A DNA stretch of 42,261 nucleotides from Limnohabitans sp. Rim28. GTDB lineage: Bacteria > Pseudomonadota > Gammaproteobacteria > Burkholderiales > Burkholderiaceae_C. The stretch covers positions 1-42,261 of the forward strand of contig NZ_ALKN02000019.1 in assembly GCF_000293865.2 (NCBI RefSeq). Direction: 5' to 3'. Positions 8,280-17,321 of this stretch are shown piece by piece. The stretch's first letter is position 1; each line of letters begins with the position of its first letter. Position numbers and translations under genes: made by a program. Below the pieces are notes generated by a model. The model worked only from the letters and a program-made list of their open reading frames with translations. It did not search any database and was not told the origin of the DNA.

Positions 8280-10473
8280 CTGCCGCGTGATCTGAGCCTG
8301 GTGGTGTTGCCGGATGGCCAGCTACCAGAGGCGTACGCGATAGCCTTGCAACAGGCCCGATAGTTCTGATCATGCCAATATCTTTATGTTCCCGAGTCAA
8401 ACTCAGCCCATGCTGAACAACCCATGGATCTGACATCAACTCTTGCACTGTGACTAAGCGATGGATACCCGGATCGCAGGCATCCAGTTTGCTAACCCAA
8501 AAATCGAGCGGTTGTTTGATGAAGGTACAAGTGAGCAATTCTTGTTGACCCGTATCAGATAGCGTACCTAGCGAAGGCAGATCAAGTATTTGCTGTAGAC
8601 GCCATAGTGACTCGCGGTCAAGCACGAAGAAAAACCATTGATCACGCGCTTCATACAAACGATAAAGTGCATGCATGCCCAGTGCAGCTGAGGATGCAGA
8701 GGGCGTATTGTGGGCCTGTGCCATTTGCGCAAAGCGCAGAGACTGGAACAACGTCGCGGTGTACCCAAGCGCACTATTGACCTGTTGGCCCCAGCCGGTG
8801 CGCGCGCGATGTAGCAGTGCCAGCGACAGCCCAAAGGCCGTCAGCACGCCTGTGCCGTAGTCGTTTATTTCGTAGGGCAGCCGAGCGGCTTGATCAGGCC
8901 AGCCGAAATCGACCTGTGCCCCGGCGGCAGCTTGTGCCTGCACTTCGTAGCCACGCCTACTGCACCAGGGGCCGTCATAGCCAAAAGCACTGACGGAGGC
9001 GTAGATGATTTCGGGTTTGATCTTAACGAGGTCGTCGTAGCCGATACCCAGCCGTTCTGCTACACCGTGAGTGAAGTTTTGGATGACGACGTCAGCAGAT
9101 TTGACCAACTTCCGAAAGAAATCCATGTCCTTTTTATCTTTGAAGTCGAGCAAGATGCTTTGTTTTCCTCGATTGACATCGTAATGCGACATGATCGGTT
9201 CGTGCGGGCTGTTGATTTTGATGACATCAGCGCCAAATTCGGCCAAGGCCCGCGCCGCAGTCGGGCCGGCCCAGATCTGAGTGAGGTCCAGTACACGCAC
9301 CCCTTGCAACGCAGGAGCTGTGCAATGAGGGTCGACTTTTACGTTTGCACGCCGTGCGGTCTGTGCGTTTGGCTGCAAGAGGTCGGCAACGATGGTCGAC
9401 CGCTCTGCATTGAGTGGGTGTCTTGGACCCTGAATTTTCTCTTTTGATAACGAAAGTCGAACCGGTATGCCCGGTTGCTTCATTGTGCCATATTCATAAT
9501 CATTTAGCGACACAACCGATTGCGAAGTCAAGGCATGCGCTGTGTCTGACCACTCGACAGTTGTTCTGCAGACGGTCAACGGCACGCCTGCTTTGTCGGC
9601 CAAGGTCTCCCACTCCAGTGCAGTGCGTTTTTTAAATAAGACGGTTAACTTAGACCTCAAGCGCAAGGCAGTTTCAGGGCAGCTCGAAAGCGCAGCGCGG
9701 TCAAGTAAGCCCTCAGTCGCCCATCGTGCAACGCCTGCTGCTTCTGCAAACCAGTCCAGGAAACGGGGTGCCACAGGAGCAAAATGAACGTAACGGCCAT
9801 CTTGGCATTCGTAGACGCCAAAGCCGGTGAAATCCAGCGACATATCTACAGCTGTGGGCATCTGCATGCCCCGGGCCCCAATGACGGTAAACATCGCATC
9901 AAACAGTGCCACTTCGATATGCTGCCCCAAGCCATCGCGCTGCTGCGCGTTCAGCGCATTAACACCCGCAGTTGCAGCCAGCATCGCCGCAAAATAGGAT
10001 GCGACGGGCAGATTCCAAAACTTGGGCGTGGACCCATTGCTGTCCGGGGTGGGACGGTAGGTATCAGTGGCAGCCGCGATGATCGCCTCCCATCCTGCGA
10101 CCGAGGCGCGCGGGTCATCATGCGCAAAACCTGGCATGGAGCAATACACCAATCGCGGATTTCGCTGGGCAAGGGCTTCGTAGCCTAGGCCAAGCGAGGA
10201 AAATTTTCCCGGCCGAAAGTTCTCGATCAGAAGGTCTGCGGTGTCGATCAGCTGCAAGGCGCGTTGTTTGTCGACTTCATTTTTCAGATCGAGCACAAGG
10301 CTTTTTTTACCCCGATTAAAAATTGCCCCAGCGGCGGTCTGGTCCCGGGGGCCTCCGGGAGGGTCAACCCGGATGACTTCTGCACCTTGATCACACAAAA
10401 GCATGGCGGCCAAAGGGCCCGCCACATATTGCCCGAAATCAAGCACACGAAAACCGGTTAGTGCGCCCGACAT
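8254..10473 (-). CDS. Fused double-domain class III (CaiB/BaiF) CoA-transferase
   Basis: The 739-residue protein consists of two complete family III CoA-transferase domains in tandem (about 5-365 and 387-735). Each begins with the typical G(F/V)RVLD(F/L)xQ...AGP start, and each contains a GxGQ...V(A/N) segment. Family III enzymes move CoA between carboxylic acids through an aspartyl-CoA thioester and normally form interlocked homodimers, so the fusion probably folds as one pseudo-dimer. Counting back from GxGQ, domain 2 has Asp538 (NDYGTG) at the catalytic position. Domain 1 has Ser159 (VASYF) and so appears catalytically dead. DddD, a DMSP-processing enzyme, also has two such domains, but identity with DddD is not shown. 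GAGG lies about 9 nt before the ATG. It is the last gene of the operon. Confidence 0.9.
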   Translation of the reverse strand: MSGALTGFRVLDFGQYVAGPLAAMLLCDQGAEVIRVDPPGGPRDQTAAGAIFNRGKKSLVLDLKNEVDKQRALQLIDTADLLIENFRPGKFSSLGLGYEALAQRNPRLVYCSMPGFAHDDPRASVAGWEAIIAAATDTYRPTPDSNGSTPKFWNLPVASYFAAMLAATAGVNALNAQQRDGLGQHIEVALFDAMFTVIGARGMQMPTAVDMSLDFTGFGVYECQDGRYVHFAPVAPRFLDWFAEAAGVARWATEGLLDRAALSSCPETALRLRSKLTVLFKKRTALEWETLADKAGVPLTVCRTTVEWSDTAHALTSQSVVSLNDYEYGTMKQPGIPVRLSLSKEKIQGPRHPLNAERSTIVADLLQPNAQTARRANVKVDPHCTAPALQGVRVLDLTQIWAGPTAARALAEFGADVIKINSPHEPIMSHYDVNRGKQSILLDFKDKKDMDFFRKLVKSADVVIQNFTHGVAERLGIGYDDLVKIKPEIIYASVSAFGYDGPWCSRRGYEVQAQAAAGAQVDFGWPDQAARLPYEINDYGTGVLTAFGLSLALLHRARTGWGQQVNSALGYTATLFQSLRFAQMAQAHNTPSASSAALGMHALYRLYEARDQWFFFVLDRESLWRLQQILDLPSLGTLSDTGQQELLTCTFIKQPLDFWVSKLDACDPGIHRLVTVQELMSDPWVVQHGLSLTREHKDIGMIRTIGPVARLSRTPLVAGHPATPPGSDHAAVMQALAAR

Positions 10474-10507
10474 CGCATAACCTCACTCGATTTCATCAAT
10501 CCAACAC

Positions 10508-10954
10508 CTAGGCTACTGTTGGTGGGTCCCGACGCGCCGGAACGACGCCCGGAGCCATTACTTTAAAGCTGTCAGCACTGCGCATGCCGCTTTCTACACC
10601 TGCAGGTGAATAGACCGCAAGAATTTTAACGGGCTCCCAGCTGTTGTTCATAGTGGAGTGAAATGCGTTTTTTGGAATGGTGACCAGATCGCCAGTACGA
10701 ATTAAACGGTGCTCTGGTTGACCTTCGATAAATTCAATCATCATCTCGGCTTCGCCTGAAATGATGAAAATCAGCTGGTCTGCTTCGGTATGCTGGTGGC
10801 GCGTATGCCCCTGGCCGGGGTCAAAATAAATAGAGACTGCACTTAACGAATGTACGCCCGTGATGGCAGGCTCGGACAAAATCTTGCCAACCACCCAATC
10901 TGACACGATCGATTCAACTTCATTTGGACTAACGGCAACTGGCGGGTTCTTCAT
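10508..10954 (-). CDS. Small cupin-domain protein
   Basis: This 148-residue single-domain cupin has both cupin motifs. Motif 1 is GQGHTRHQHTEADQ (His53, His55, Asp59, Gln60) and motif 2 is GDLVTIPKNAFHS (His99). The usual metal-binding Glu of motif 1 is replaced by Asp/Gln, leaving a three-histidine site with Gln60 as a possible fourth ligand. That still allows metal binding. Such proteins may be dioxygenases, isomerases, lyases or sensors, so the reaction cannot be predicted. A GGAG ribosome-binding site sits 7 nt before the ATG. It lies 34 bp from the CoA-transferase gene and 60 bp from the GST gene in the same operon. Confidence 0.82.
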   Translation of the reverse strand: MKNPPVAVSPNEVESIVSDWVVGKILSEPAITGVHSLSAVSIYFDPGQGHTRHQHTEADQLIFIISGEAEMMIEFIEGQPEHRLIRTGDLVTIPKNAFHSTMNNSWEPVKILAVYSPAGVESGMRSADSFKVMAPGVVPARRDPPTVA

Positions 10955-11014
10955 TAGAGTTCTCCAACTTTATGATTTGTTTTATGTCATTTCTTATACG
11001 AGAGGCGTATGAAG

Positions 11015-11650
11015 CTAGGCGACCCGGTCCCGAATCACCTGAGGCACCGGCACGGTGGCCACAAATGAAGGGCGCGTTTCAAGACGGTCAGAGTAGACGG
11101 CCAAGCCTGGATATTGCTCGCGCCATGGTTTGGCGGGCCAGCGCACGGTGAGGTAGCGCAACAAGGTTCCGACAGCAATATCGGCAAGCGTCAGTGTGTC
11201 ACCATGGCAAAATTTTTTGGATCCAACCGAGTCAGAGAACGACCGCAAGGCGCCATCCACTTTGCGTTCCTGACGATCAAACCAGGGCTTGCTCTGTTTG
11301 TCGGGATCGCGTGCAACTTCAAAGAACATTTGTACCAGCGCGTCGCAAGCGCCATCAGCAATGACTTCGTAGCGTTTGACGGCCAGAATTCCGTCAATAT
11401 CTTTTGGAAAGAGCGGCGGTGTCGGATGCTTGTACTCAATCCACTCATTGATATAGCGTGACTCGAATACGCTTGATCCATCATCGCAAATCAGAACTGG
11501 AAGCTTTTCAAGGGGGTTATGCAGGGGTGTTTGCGTGTCAGAGTTCCACGGTACTTCAGTGATCAGTTCAAAGGGAATCCCCTTTTCTGCCAGTTGGATA
11601 CGCACCTTTCGCGCATAGGGGCTGGGCGTGGCACTAATGAGCTTGTACAT
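11015..11650 (-). CDS. Glutathione S-transferase family protein
   Basis: The protein has about 211 residues. An N-terminal thioredoxin-like GST domain ([20 protein letters not shown], with a Ser-Pro where the catalytic Ser/Cys is expected, and KLPVL plus FESRYINEW for glutathione binding) occupies about 1-80. A helical C-terminal domain with [15 protein letters not shown] follows. I chose ATG at 11650, preceded by AAAGG; the start overlaps the end of the upstream ATPase gene by 17 bp, so translation is coupled. GSTs in catabolic operons often carry out glutathione-dependent isomerisation, lyase or dehalogenation steps. The true substrate is unknown. Confidence 0.85.
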   Translation of the reverse strand: MYKLISATPSPYARKVRIQLAEKGIPFELITEVPWNSDTQTPLHNPLEKLPVLICDDGSSVFESRYINEWIEYKHPTPPLFPKDIDGILAVKRYEVIADGACDALVQMFFEVARDPDKQSKPWFDRQERKVDGALRSFSDSVGSKKFCHGDTLTLADIAVGTLLRYLTVRWPAKPWREQYPGLAVYSDRLETRPSFVATVPVPQVIRDRVA

Positions 11651-12632
11651 GGCTGCCTTTCTGTTTTGATGTGTCAAACTCGTCAGCCAAATGGCAAGCC
11701 ACTTGATGGCCATCGGCCCTGGAAACCAGTGGGGGGACTACTGTCTCGCATTTTTCGATCCTGTGCGGACACCTTGAATGAAAGTGACACCCCGTGGGTG
11801 GATCAATTGGGCTTGGTATCTCGCCTTGCAGTAACTGTCTGCGCCCGCGCCGTCTTGTCGGATCTGGCAACGGTGCCGCCTCCAGAAGTGCGCGGGTATA
11901 GGGATGCAGTGGCTGCTGCCAAAGTGTTTTGCGTGGCGCAAGTTCGACGATTCGACCCAGATACATCACTGCGACCCGATCGCAAAAATGTTGCACCACG
12001 GACAAGTCGTGCGAGATGAACAGATAGGAAAGCCCGAGTTCGTCGCGCAAGTCAGCCAGTAAATTCAATACTTGCGCGCGAACAGAGACATCAAGCGCGG
12101 AGACAGGCTCATCACATACGATCAGTTTTGGGTTCAATGCCAATGCACGCGCGATCCCGATGCGTTGGCGCTGACCGCCAGAGAATTCGTGCGGGTAACG
12201 ATGTGCCGCATCCGGTGGAAGCCCGACCCGTTCCAATAACCAATAGACGCGGGCAACTCTCTCGCGTCGATCGCCCAAGCCATGCACAATCAGTGGTTCT
12301 TCAATGGCTCGCCCGACGGTGCTTCGGGGATTGAGCGAGGCGAAAGGATCTTGAAAAATCATTTGCGCTTCGCGGCGGAAGAGCTTGACTTGTTGGTCGC
12401 TCAAGTCGGACAGATTTTGTCCAGATAGGTGCACCGAACCTGCATCGGGCACCAATAATTTTATGATGGTGCGTCCTAGGGTTGACTTTCCGCAGCCAGA
12501 TTCGCCGACAAGTCCTAAGGTTTCACCCTGGGCCAGACTGAAGCTGACCCCATCAACGGCATGTACGCGACGCCCGCGACCGGCATCAAAGTACTTAACG
12601 AGCTTTTCAACGCGTAGAAGTTCTTGAGTCAT
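11634..12632 (-). CDS. Peptide/solute ABC transporter ATP-binding protein (DppF/OppF type)
   Basis: This is a cytoplasmic ATPase of about 332 residues that powers the importer. Walker A (GESGCGKST), the ABC signature (FSGGQRQR) and Walker B ([12 protein letters not shown]) are all intact. The C-terminal oligopeptide-transporter extension contains a Cys/His cluster ([14 protein letters not shown]), typical of OppD/F-type ATPases and often binding an Fe-S cluster. I chose ATG at 12632, which overlaps the stop of the partner ATPase gene as ATGA. With the gene upstream it forms the ATPase heterodimer. Confidence 0.92.
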   Translation of the reverse strand: MTQELLRVEKLVKYFDAGRGRRVHAVDGVSFSLAQGETLGLVGESGCGKSTLGRTIIKLLVPDAGSVHLSGQNLSDLSDQQVKLFRREAQMIFQDPFASLNPRSTVGRAIEEPLIVHGLGDRRERVARVYWLLERVGLPPDAAHRYPHEFSGGQRQRIGIARALALNPKLIVCDEPVSALDVSVRAQVLNLLADLRDELGLSYLFISHDLSVVQHFCDRVAVMYLGRIVELAPRKTLWQQPLHPYTRALLEAAPLPDPTRRRGRRQLLQGEIPSPIDPPTGCHFHSRCPHRIEKCETVVPPLVSRADGHQVACHLADEFDTSKQKGSHVQAH

Positions 12633-13690
12633 AAGGCGGGATTTTCTTTCGTGGAAAAAGTTTGCGAAGTACTCTCGTGCCGCCGATGGCATGCGACGAA
12701 GTGGCCTGCAAAGGATTCACTCAACTCGGGCGGCGTGCTGCGGCAGGTGTCAATGCCCCATTCGCAGCGCGGCGCAAAGCTGCAACCTGCAGGCATCGCA
12801 TGAAGCGCAGGAACCTGCCCACGGATCTCCTTCAGCCTTGTTGCCATACCGCCTGAAACTGAGGGCGCTGCCTGGATCAAGCCTTGTGTGTAAGGATGCT
12901 GCGGGCGTTGAAACAGATCAAAAACCGAAGCCTCTTCAATTTTTTTGCCCGCATACATCAGGGCGACGCGATCTGCAACTTCAGCAACCACACCCAGGTC
13001 GTGCGTGATGAGCAGAATCGACATACCCAAGCGTTCGCGCATCTCCAGCAGCAGATCAAGGATCTGCGCTTGCACCGTGACATCCAGCGCGGTGGTGGGT
13101 TCATCGGCAATTAATAACTTGGGCTCACAGGCAAGCGCCATGGCAATCATCACGCGTTGCCTCATGCCACCCGAAAGCTCATGGGGGTACTGGTCAAGAC
13201 GTTGCCGTGGGGCGGACATACGCACAAGGTCCAGCAGTTCGCAGGCTTTTTCAGTAGCCCTTTTGAGACTCTCACCGCGATGCGCAATCAAGGTTTCTGA
13301 AATTTGCTCGCCAATCGTGAGAACGGGATTTAGCGAGGTCATGGGCTCTTGGAAGATCATGCCGATCCCGTTGCCGCGCACTTGTTGCATTTGTGCGGGA
13401 CTCAGTTTTAGCAAATCTTGGCGATTAAATATCACTTCGCCGCCTGCGGCCTTGCCGGGCGGGGAGGCGATGAGCCGCATGATTGAAAGCGCAGTGACGG
13501 ATTTTCCGCAGCCTGACTCGCCAACGAGCGCTAGGATTTCCGAGCGTCCAATGGTTAACGACACGCCATCTACTGCTTTCAATACGCCTTTAGAGGTATG
13601 AAAATGCGTGCTGAGATTTTTAACTTCCAGCACTGGGCCGATGGATGGATCGCGCATTGAAAGCGCCTGTGCATCATGCGTATTGTTCAT
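12629..13690 (-). CDS. Peptide/solute ABC transporter ATP-binding protein (DppD/OppD type)
   Basis: This ATPase of about 353 residues is the partner of the DppF-type subunit. It carries Walker A (GESGCGKS), the signature LSGGMRQR and Walker B ([12 protein letters not shown]). The C-terminal extension contains the cysteine-bearing [14 protein letters not shown] segment. The frame is open 52 codons further upstream, but ATG at 13690 is the likely start: it overlaps the permease stop codon in a TGATG junction, the usual coupling in such operons. There are no disruptions. Confidence 0.92.
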   Translation of the reverse strand: MNNTHDAQALSMRDPSIGPVLEVKNLSTHFHTSKGVLKAVDGVSLTIGRSEILALVGESGCGKSVTALSIMRLIASPPGKAAGGEVIFNRQDLLKLSPAQMQQVRGNGIGMIFQEPMTSLNPVLTIGEQISETLIAHRGESLKRATEKACELLDLVRMSAPRQRLDQYPHELSGGMRQRVMIAMALACEPKLLIADEPTTALDVTVQAQILDLLLEMRERLGMSILLITHDLGVVAEVADRVALMYAGKKIEEASVFDLFQRPQHPYTQGLIQAAPSVSGGMATRLKEIRGQVPALHAMPAGCSFAPRCEWGIDTCRSTPPELSESFAGHFVACHRRHESTSQTFSTKENPAL

Positions 13691-14532
13691 CAGCGATTCT
13701 TTAAGCGTGGGTTGAGCGCATCGTTCAAGCCCTCGCCCACTAGATTTAAACCGAGCACTGTAAACATAATGGCCAAGCCCGGGATGGCGGTGATGTACCA
13801 GGCACTGCGCAATGCGTCGCGACCCGCTCCGATAATTGTTCCCCAACTCATGACGTTAGGATCGCCGAGTCCAAGAAAAGCGAGACCGGCTTCGGTCAAA
13901 ATTGTTGTTGCGATCATGAGCGAGCCCGTGACGATGATCGGGCCCAGTGCGTTAGGCAGAATTTGGGTGGTGATGATGCGGAAATTGCTCATGCCGATGG
14001 ATATGCCTGCCAAAACAAAGTCTCGTTCACGCAGCGTCATAAATTCAGCCCGCACAAGCCGGGCAATTGCGGGCCACGAGACAATCGCAAGTGCAAACGT
14101 CACGGTGGTGACGGTAGGCGCCAGAATCGCCACGACAACAATCGCGAAGATAAATTGCGGAATGGTCTGAAAGAGCTCGGTAAGCGCCATCAATGCACTG
14201 TCGATCCGCCCCCCGTAGTAGCCTGCTATAGCGCCAACCGCAGTTCCCAGTAATACCGCGGCCAGCGTGGCCGTAAAGCCGACCAGCAACGAAATTCGTG
14301 AGCCATGAAACAGCCCGCTCGCCAGATCGCGCCCCATGATGTCGGAACCCAGCAGAAATTTTGGATCTTGGCCAGGCCACAAAAATGGCGTGGTCACCAT
14401 ATCCCAAGGATCCTCAGGAAAAAGCAAGGGCGCAGATATCGCCATAAGTGCCACAACTACTAAAAGCAGCAAGCCAACGACCGCCGAGCGATTTCGGCAA
14501 AATCTTTTAGCAAAGTTGATAAATAGGTTCAT
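13690..14532 (-). CDS. Peptide/solute ABC transporter permease (DppC/OppC type)
   Basis: This inner-membrane permease of about 280 residues begins with a cytoplasmic N-terminus and a first membrane helix (VGLLLLVVVALMAISA). An extracytoplasmic stretch with LLGSDIMGRDLASGLFHGSR, the OppC signature, follows. After that come the ABC-2 type permease core and an EAA-like loop (VRAEFMTLRERDFVLAGISIG). I chose ATG at 14532, four bases after the stop of the upstream permease. A TTG at 14562 is possible but weaker. It pairs with the DppB-type permease. Confidence 0.9.
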   Translation of the reverse strand: MNLFINFAKRFCRNRSAVVGLLLLVVVALMAISAPLLFPEDPWDMVTTPFLWPGQDPKFLLGSDIMGRDLASGLFHGSRISLLVGFTATLAAVLLGTAVGAIAGYYGGRIDSALMALTELFQTIPQFIFAIVVVAILAPTVTTVTFALAIVSWPAIARLVRAEFMTLRERDFVLAGISIGMSNFRIITTQILPNALGPIIVTGSLMIATTILTEAGLAFLGLGDPNVMSWGTIIGAGRDALRSAWYITAIPGLAIMFTVLGLNLVGEGLNDALNPRLKNR

Positions 14533-14536
14533 TTTT

Positions 14537-15532
14537 TTAGCGAAGCCTGATGCGTGGATCAAGCTGTGAATACATCACGTCAACCAGAATGTTTGACACC
14601 ACAACCAGAACCGAGCACATCAGCAAAATGCCAAGCAGCAAATTAATGTCGCGTTGAAAGACCGCTTCAAAAGCGAGCCGTCCGAGTCCTGGCCATGAAA
14701 AAACGGTTTCAGCCAGCACGGAGCCGCCAAGCAGGGTGCCAAATTGAACCCCGACCAACGTCACCATAGGGAGTAAGGCGTTGCGAAAGACATGCCTGAA
14801 GGTAATGCGCCGTTCGCTCAGACCTTTTGCACGTGCCGTGGTGACGAAGTCCTGGTTGAAGACTTCAAGCATTGAGGCGCGCATGACTCGCGTGTATAGC
14901 GCAACATAGAACAGGCCGAGTGTGGTGACAGGCATCACCATGTGGTGCAATATATCTAGCATGCGCGCCACCCCATGTTTCCCGCTGGCCATGGTTTCCA
15001 TGCCACCTGCGGGGAACCAGCCAAGATTTACCGAGAAGACAACAATCAGCATTAGCCCTAACCAGAAGACAGGGACGGAAAATGAAAGAATAGCAAACAC
15101 CGAGATGATGTTGTCCCGGAATTGATTGACGCGTTGAGATGCCAGTACGCCCAAAACCGCCCCAATAACAACCGCCAACCCCATACCGCTGAACATCAAC
15201 AGCAAGGTCGCTGGGAGCCGGTCAAGTATCAGAGAGAGTACGGTTTGGTTGTGTCGAAACGAATAACCCAGATCGAGCGTGGCTAACTTGACAATGTAAT
15301 GCCACAGCTGCATGTATACCGGCTGGTCGAGTCCGAAGCGAGCCCGCAATTCGGCCAGATATTCAGCCGTACCTGCCGCTGCCTCACCTGCCAGCACTTC
15401 GGCCGCATCGCCCGGTGCAAGCTTGAGCAAAACAAAGTTGCAGATGACAATGGCGAGGACGAGCGGGATCGCCTTAAGCAGGCGCTGTCCGACCAAGCGC
15501 AGCATTGGAGACTGGATCTGAAGCAATTTCAT
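14537..15532 (-). CDS. Peptide/solute ABC transporter permease (DppB/OppB type)
   Basis: This inner-membrane permease of about 331 residues has the OppB-type N-terminus, in which one membrane helix is followed by a large periplasmic loop with LRARFGLDQPVYMQ and LGYSFRHNQTV. Five more hydrophobic helices follow, along with an EAA loop (YTRVMRASMLEVFNQDFVTTARAKGLS). The end, VMYSQLDPRIRLR, is typical of the family. I chose ATG at 15532, 12 bases after the stop of the binding-protein gene. The open frame could also start at a TTG directly after that stop. Confidence 0.9.
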   Translation of the reverse strand: MKLLQIQSPMLRLVGQRLLKAIPLVLAIVICNFVLLKLAPGDAAEVLAGEAAAGTAEYLAELRARFGLDQPVYMQLWHYIVKLATLDLGYSFRHNQTVLSLILDRLPATLLLMFSGMGLAVVIGAVLGVLASQRVNQFRDNIISVFAILSFSVPVFWLGLMLIVVFSVNLGWFPAGGMETMASGKHGVARMLDILHHMVMPVTTLGLFYVALYTRVMRASMLEVFNQDFVTTARAKGLSERRITFRHVFRNALLPMVTLVGVQFGTLLGGSVLAETVFSWPGLGRLAFEAVFQRDINLLLGILLMCSVLVVVSNILVDVMYSQLDPRIRLR

Positions 15533-15544
15533 GACCAGAAGCAA

Positions 15545-17161
15545 TTATTTTTCGAAGTACGCGTCAGCGAAGTTTCCGCCAATCACGCCGTCGGCACTGA
15601 TGGTATGTTTCTTTAATTTTGAACTGGACAGTGTGATGAAGCGTGTTTCCATCAAAGGGATCACGGGCAGATCTGTCATGGCGAGACGTTGCATGCTTAG
15701 GTAAAGTGCCTGGCGCTTGGTGAAATCGTTTTCATCTTGTGCGGCTTCGATGATTCGATCCATGTCAGGGCTTCGATAATCGGTGGCATTGGTAAACACC
15801 ACGCCCTTCTGAATCGCTTTTGACCAGAACAGTCGCTGCACCCCTTGAGTGGGATCTGCGAAGGCGCCGTAGTACCCGCTGGTGCTGTCAAAATCGTATT
15901 CAGTAAATATGCGCCTCAAGTAAGAAGGTAAATCCTGGCTGCGAAGTTCAACGTCAATTCCAACCCGGGACAGTTGTTGCTTGATAAATTCGCCGGTACG
16001 CTGGTAGTCAGACCCCAGAGGAAAAAGGTCATGGGTCATTTTGAATCGCATGCCATTGGCGCCTGGCTTCAAGCCGGCTTCGTCGAGAAGTTTCTTGGCT
16101 TTTTCAACGCTGTATTCATACTTGGGCACATCGGTTGAATGAAAGGTTGTGACCTGTGACGGGATAGGGCTGACAGCCGGTTTGCCATAGCCCATCCAGA
16201 CAACTTGGGTCATACGGTCTCGATCAATTGCATGTGCAATGGCACGGCGCACGCGCACATCATTTAAGGGTGGCTTGCGCAGATTAACCTCCATCAGCAG
16301 GTAGGGTGACATGTAGGCGTATCCACGGGTTTCCACGCTGAGCGCGGGATTCTTGGCAATCCGCGGCATATCGGTAAGCGGCACCGGACTCAGACCGCCG
16401 ATGTGAACTTCACCAGTTTCGAAACTTGCTGCACGTGCAGAGGCGTCATTGATGATCCGGAATACGATGCGGCGTAGAAGCGGCTTTCCAGTTTGCCAGT
16501 AGTTGGGATTTTTCTCCAGAAGAATGAACTCGCCTTTCTTCCATTCCTTGAAAACAAAGGGGCCTGTTCCAACGGGTTTGCTGACGTATGGATTCGTGGC
16601 GGGGTCGGATCCGACAAAAAGATGTTTGGGCATCATCGGAGATTCGTAGCTGGAGGCGAGTGCTGTCAGCATCGGGGGCGCTGGTTTGCTGAGCTTGATG
16701 ATGGCGGTCAGTGGATCGGGCGTTTCGACACTGGTGATTTTCGCAAGAGCAGTACGACCGCGAGGGTGTACTTTTTTAAGCACTTCTAAAATTGTGTAAC
16801 TGACATCGGCCGAGGTGAACGGCTGTCCGTCATGCCACTTGACATTTGGGCGCAGCTTGAAGGTGTAGGTCAGGCCATCTGCGCTGATGTCCCATTTTTC
16901 AGCTAACAGAGGCTGTGGTTTCAAATCGCTGTCCAGATAAAGCAAGCTTTCCATGACTTTTGATGTCACCATGCCCATTTGCAAAGTAGTGTTAATCGCA
17001 GTCAGTAAAAAGGGTGGTTCGGGCGAAAGAGCAAATTTCAGAGTGCCGCTTTCAATATCCGCTGCGCTTTGCGCTGCAGCCGGAACGCCAAGCGCTGTAA
17101 TTGCAAACATTGCAACAGACAAGATTACGCATTTATATGTATTTGAATTGCTATTAACCAT
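15545..17161 (-). CDS. Periplasmic solute-binding protein, family 5 (peptide/nickel type)
   Basis: This 538-residue protein is the first gene of the operon. A Sec signal peptide (hydrophobic core VILSVAMFAITALG, likely cleavage after AAAQS near residue 32) precedes the two-lobed SBP_bac_5 fold. Family hallmarks are LAEKWDISADGLTYTFKLR and VKWHDGQPFTSADV (about residues 86-118). A later segment, NDVRVRRAIAHAIDRDRM, is also characteristic. Family 5 proteins bind di- and oligopeptides, nickel chelates, glutathione, opines or other small polar compounds, so the ligand is not determined. AAAGGA (complement of 17169-17174) lies 7 nt before the ATG. No peptidase gene is nearby, which argues against a simple dipeptide role. 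Confidence 0.92.
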   Translation of the reverse strand: MVNSNSNTYKCVILSVAMFAITALGVPAAAQSAADIESGTLKFALSPEPPFLLTAINTTLQMGMVTSKVMESLLYLDSDLKPQPLLAEKWDISADGLTYTFKLRPNVKWHDGQPFTSADVSYTILEVLKKVHPRGRTALAKITSVETPDPLTAIIKLSKPAPPMLTALASSYESPMMPKHLFVGSDPATNPYVSKPVGTGPFVFKEWKKGEFILLEKNPNYWQTGKPLLRRIVFRIINDASARAASFETGEVHIGGLSPVPLTDMPRIAKNPALSVETRGYAYMSPYLLMEVNLRKPPLNDVRVRRAIAHAIDRDRMTQVVWMGYGKPAVSPIPSQVTTFHSTDVPKYEYSVEKAKKLLDEAGLKPGANGMRFKMTHDLFPLGSDYQRTGEFIKQQLSRVGIDVELRSQDLPSYLRRIFTEYDFDSTSGYYGAFADPTQGVQRLFWSKAIQKGVVFTNATDYRSPDMDRIIEAAQDENDFTKRQALYLSMQRLAMTDLPVIPLMETRFITLSSSKLKKHTISADGVIGGNFADAYFEK

Positions 17162-17168
17162 ATAAAAA

Positions 17169-17301
17169 TCCTTTGTTTAATTCGGTAGTTCTCGAAAAGA
17201 ATCCTGCTCTTAATTGCCATCAGGAAGCGATTTCTTACCGTGATTATGAAAGTGAAATTTTGAGTGTCTTTCAAAATCTGCTCGATTCATTTCGAAATCA
17301 G
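17169..17301 (-). promoter_or_regulatory. Operon promoter with 21-bp-spaced AraC-type half-sites
   Basis: Read on the minus strand, CTGATTTCGAAA (17301-17290) is followed exactly 21 bp later by CAGATTTTGAAA (17280-17269), with 10 of 12 bases identical and in direct orientation. The second copy contains TTGAAA, a candidate -35. A good -10 (CATAAT, 17248-17243) follows after an overlong 20-bp spacer, and AAAGGA (17174-17169) precedes the first ATG. Two half-sites spaced two helical turns apart and touching the -35 of a poorly spaced promoter are the classical arrangement for AraC-type activation. The link to the AraC regulator at 7287-8279 is inference. Confidence 0.55.
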
Positions 17302-17321
17302 TACAACCTGTGGGGTAAACC

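Noticed and set aside
10508..10954. Cupin as a DMSP lyase (DddW/DddK type), suggested by the neighbouring DddD-like architecture
   Set aside because: The metal-site Glu of those lyases is Asp/Gln here and I see no specific lyase signature. A common cupin fold alone is not evidence.
15545..17161. Glutathione importer (Gsi) assignment, suggested by the GST in the operon
   Set aside because: Gsi systems have a single fused ATPase. Here there are two separate ATPases, and the binding protein shows no feature that fixes the ligand.
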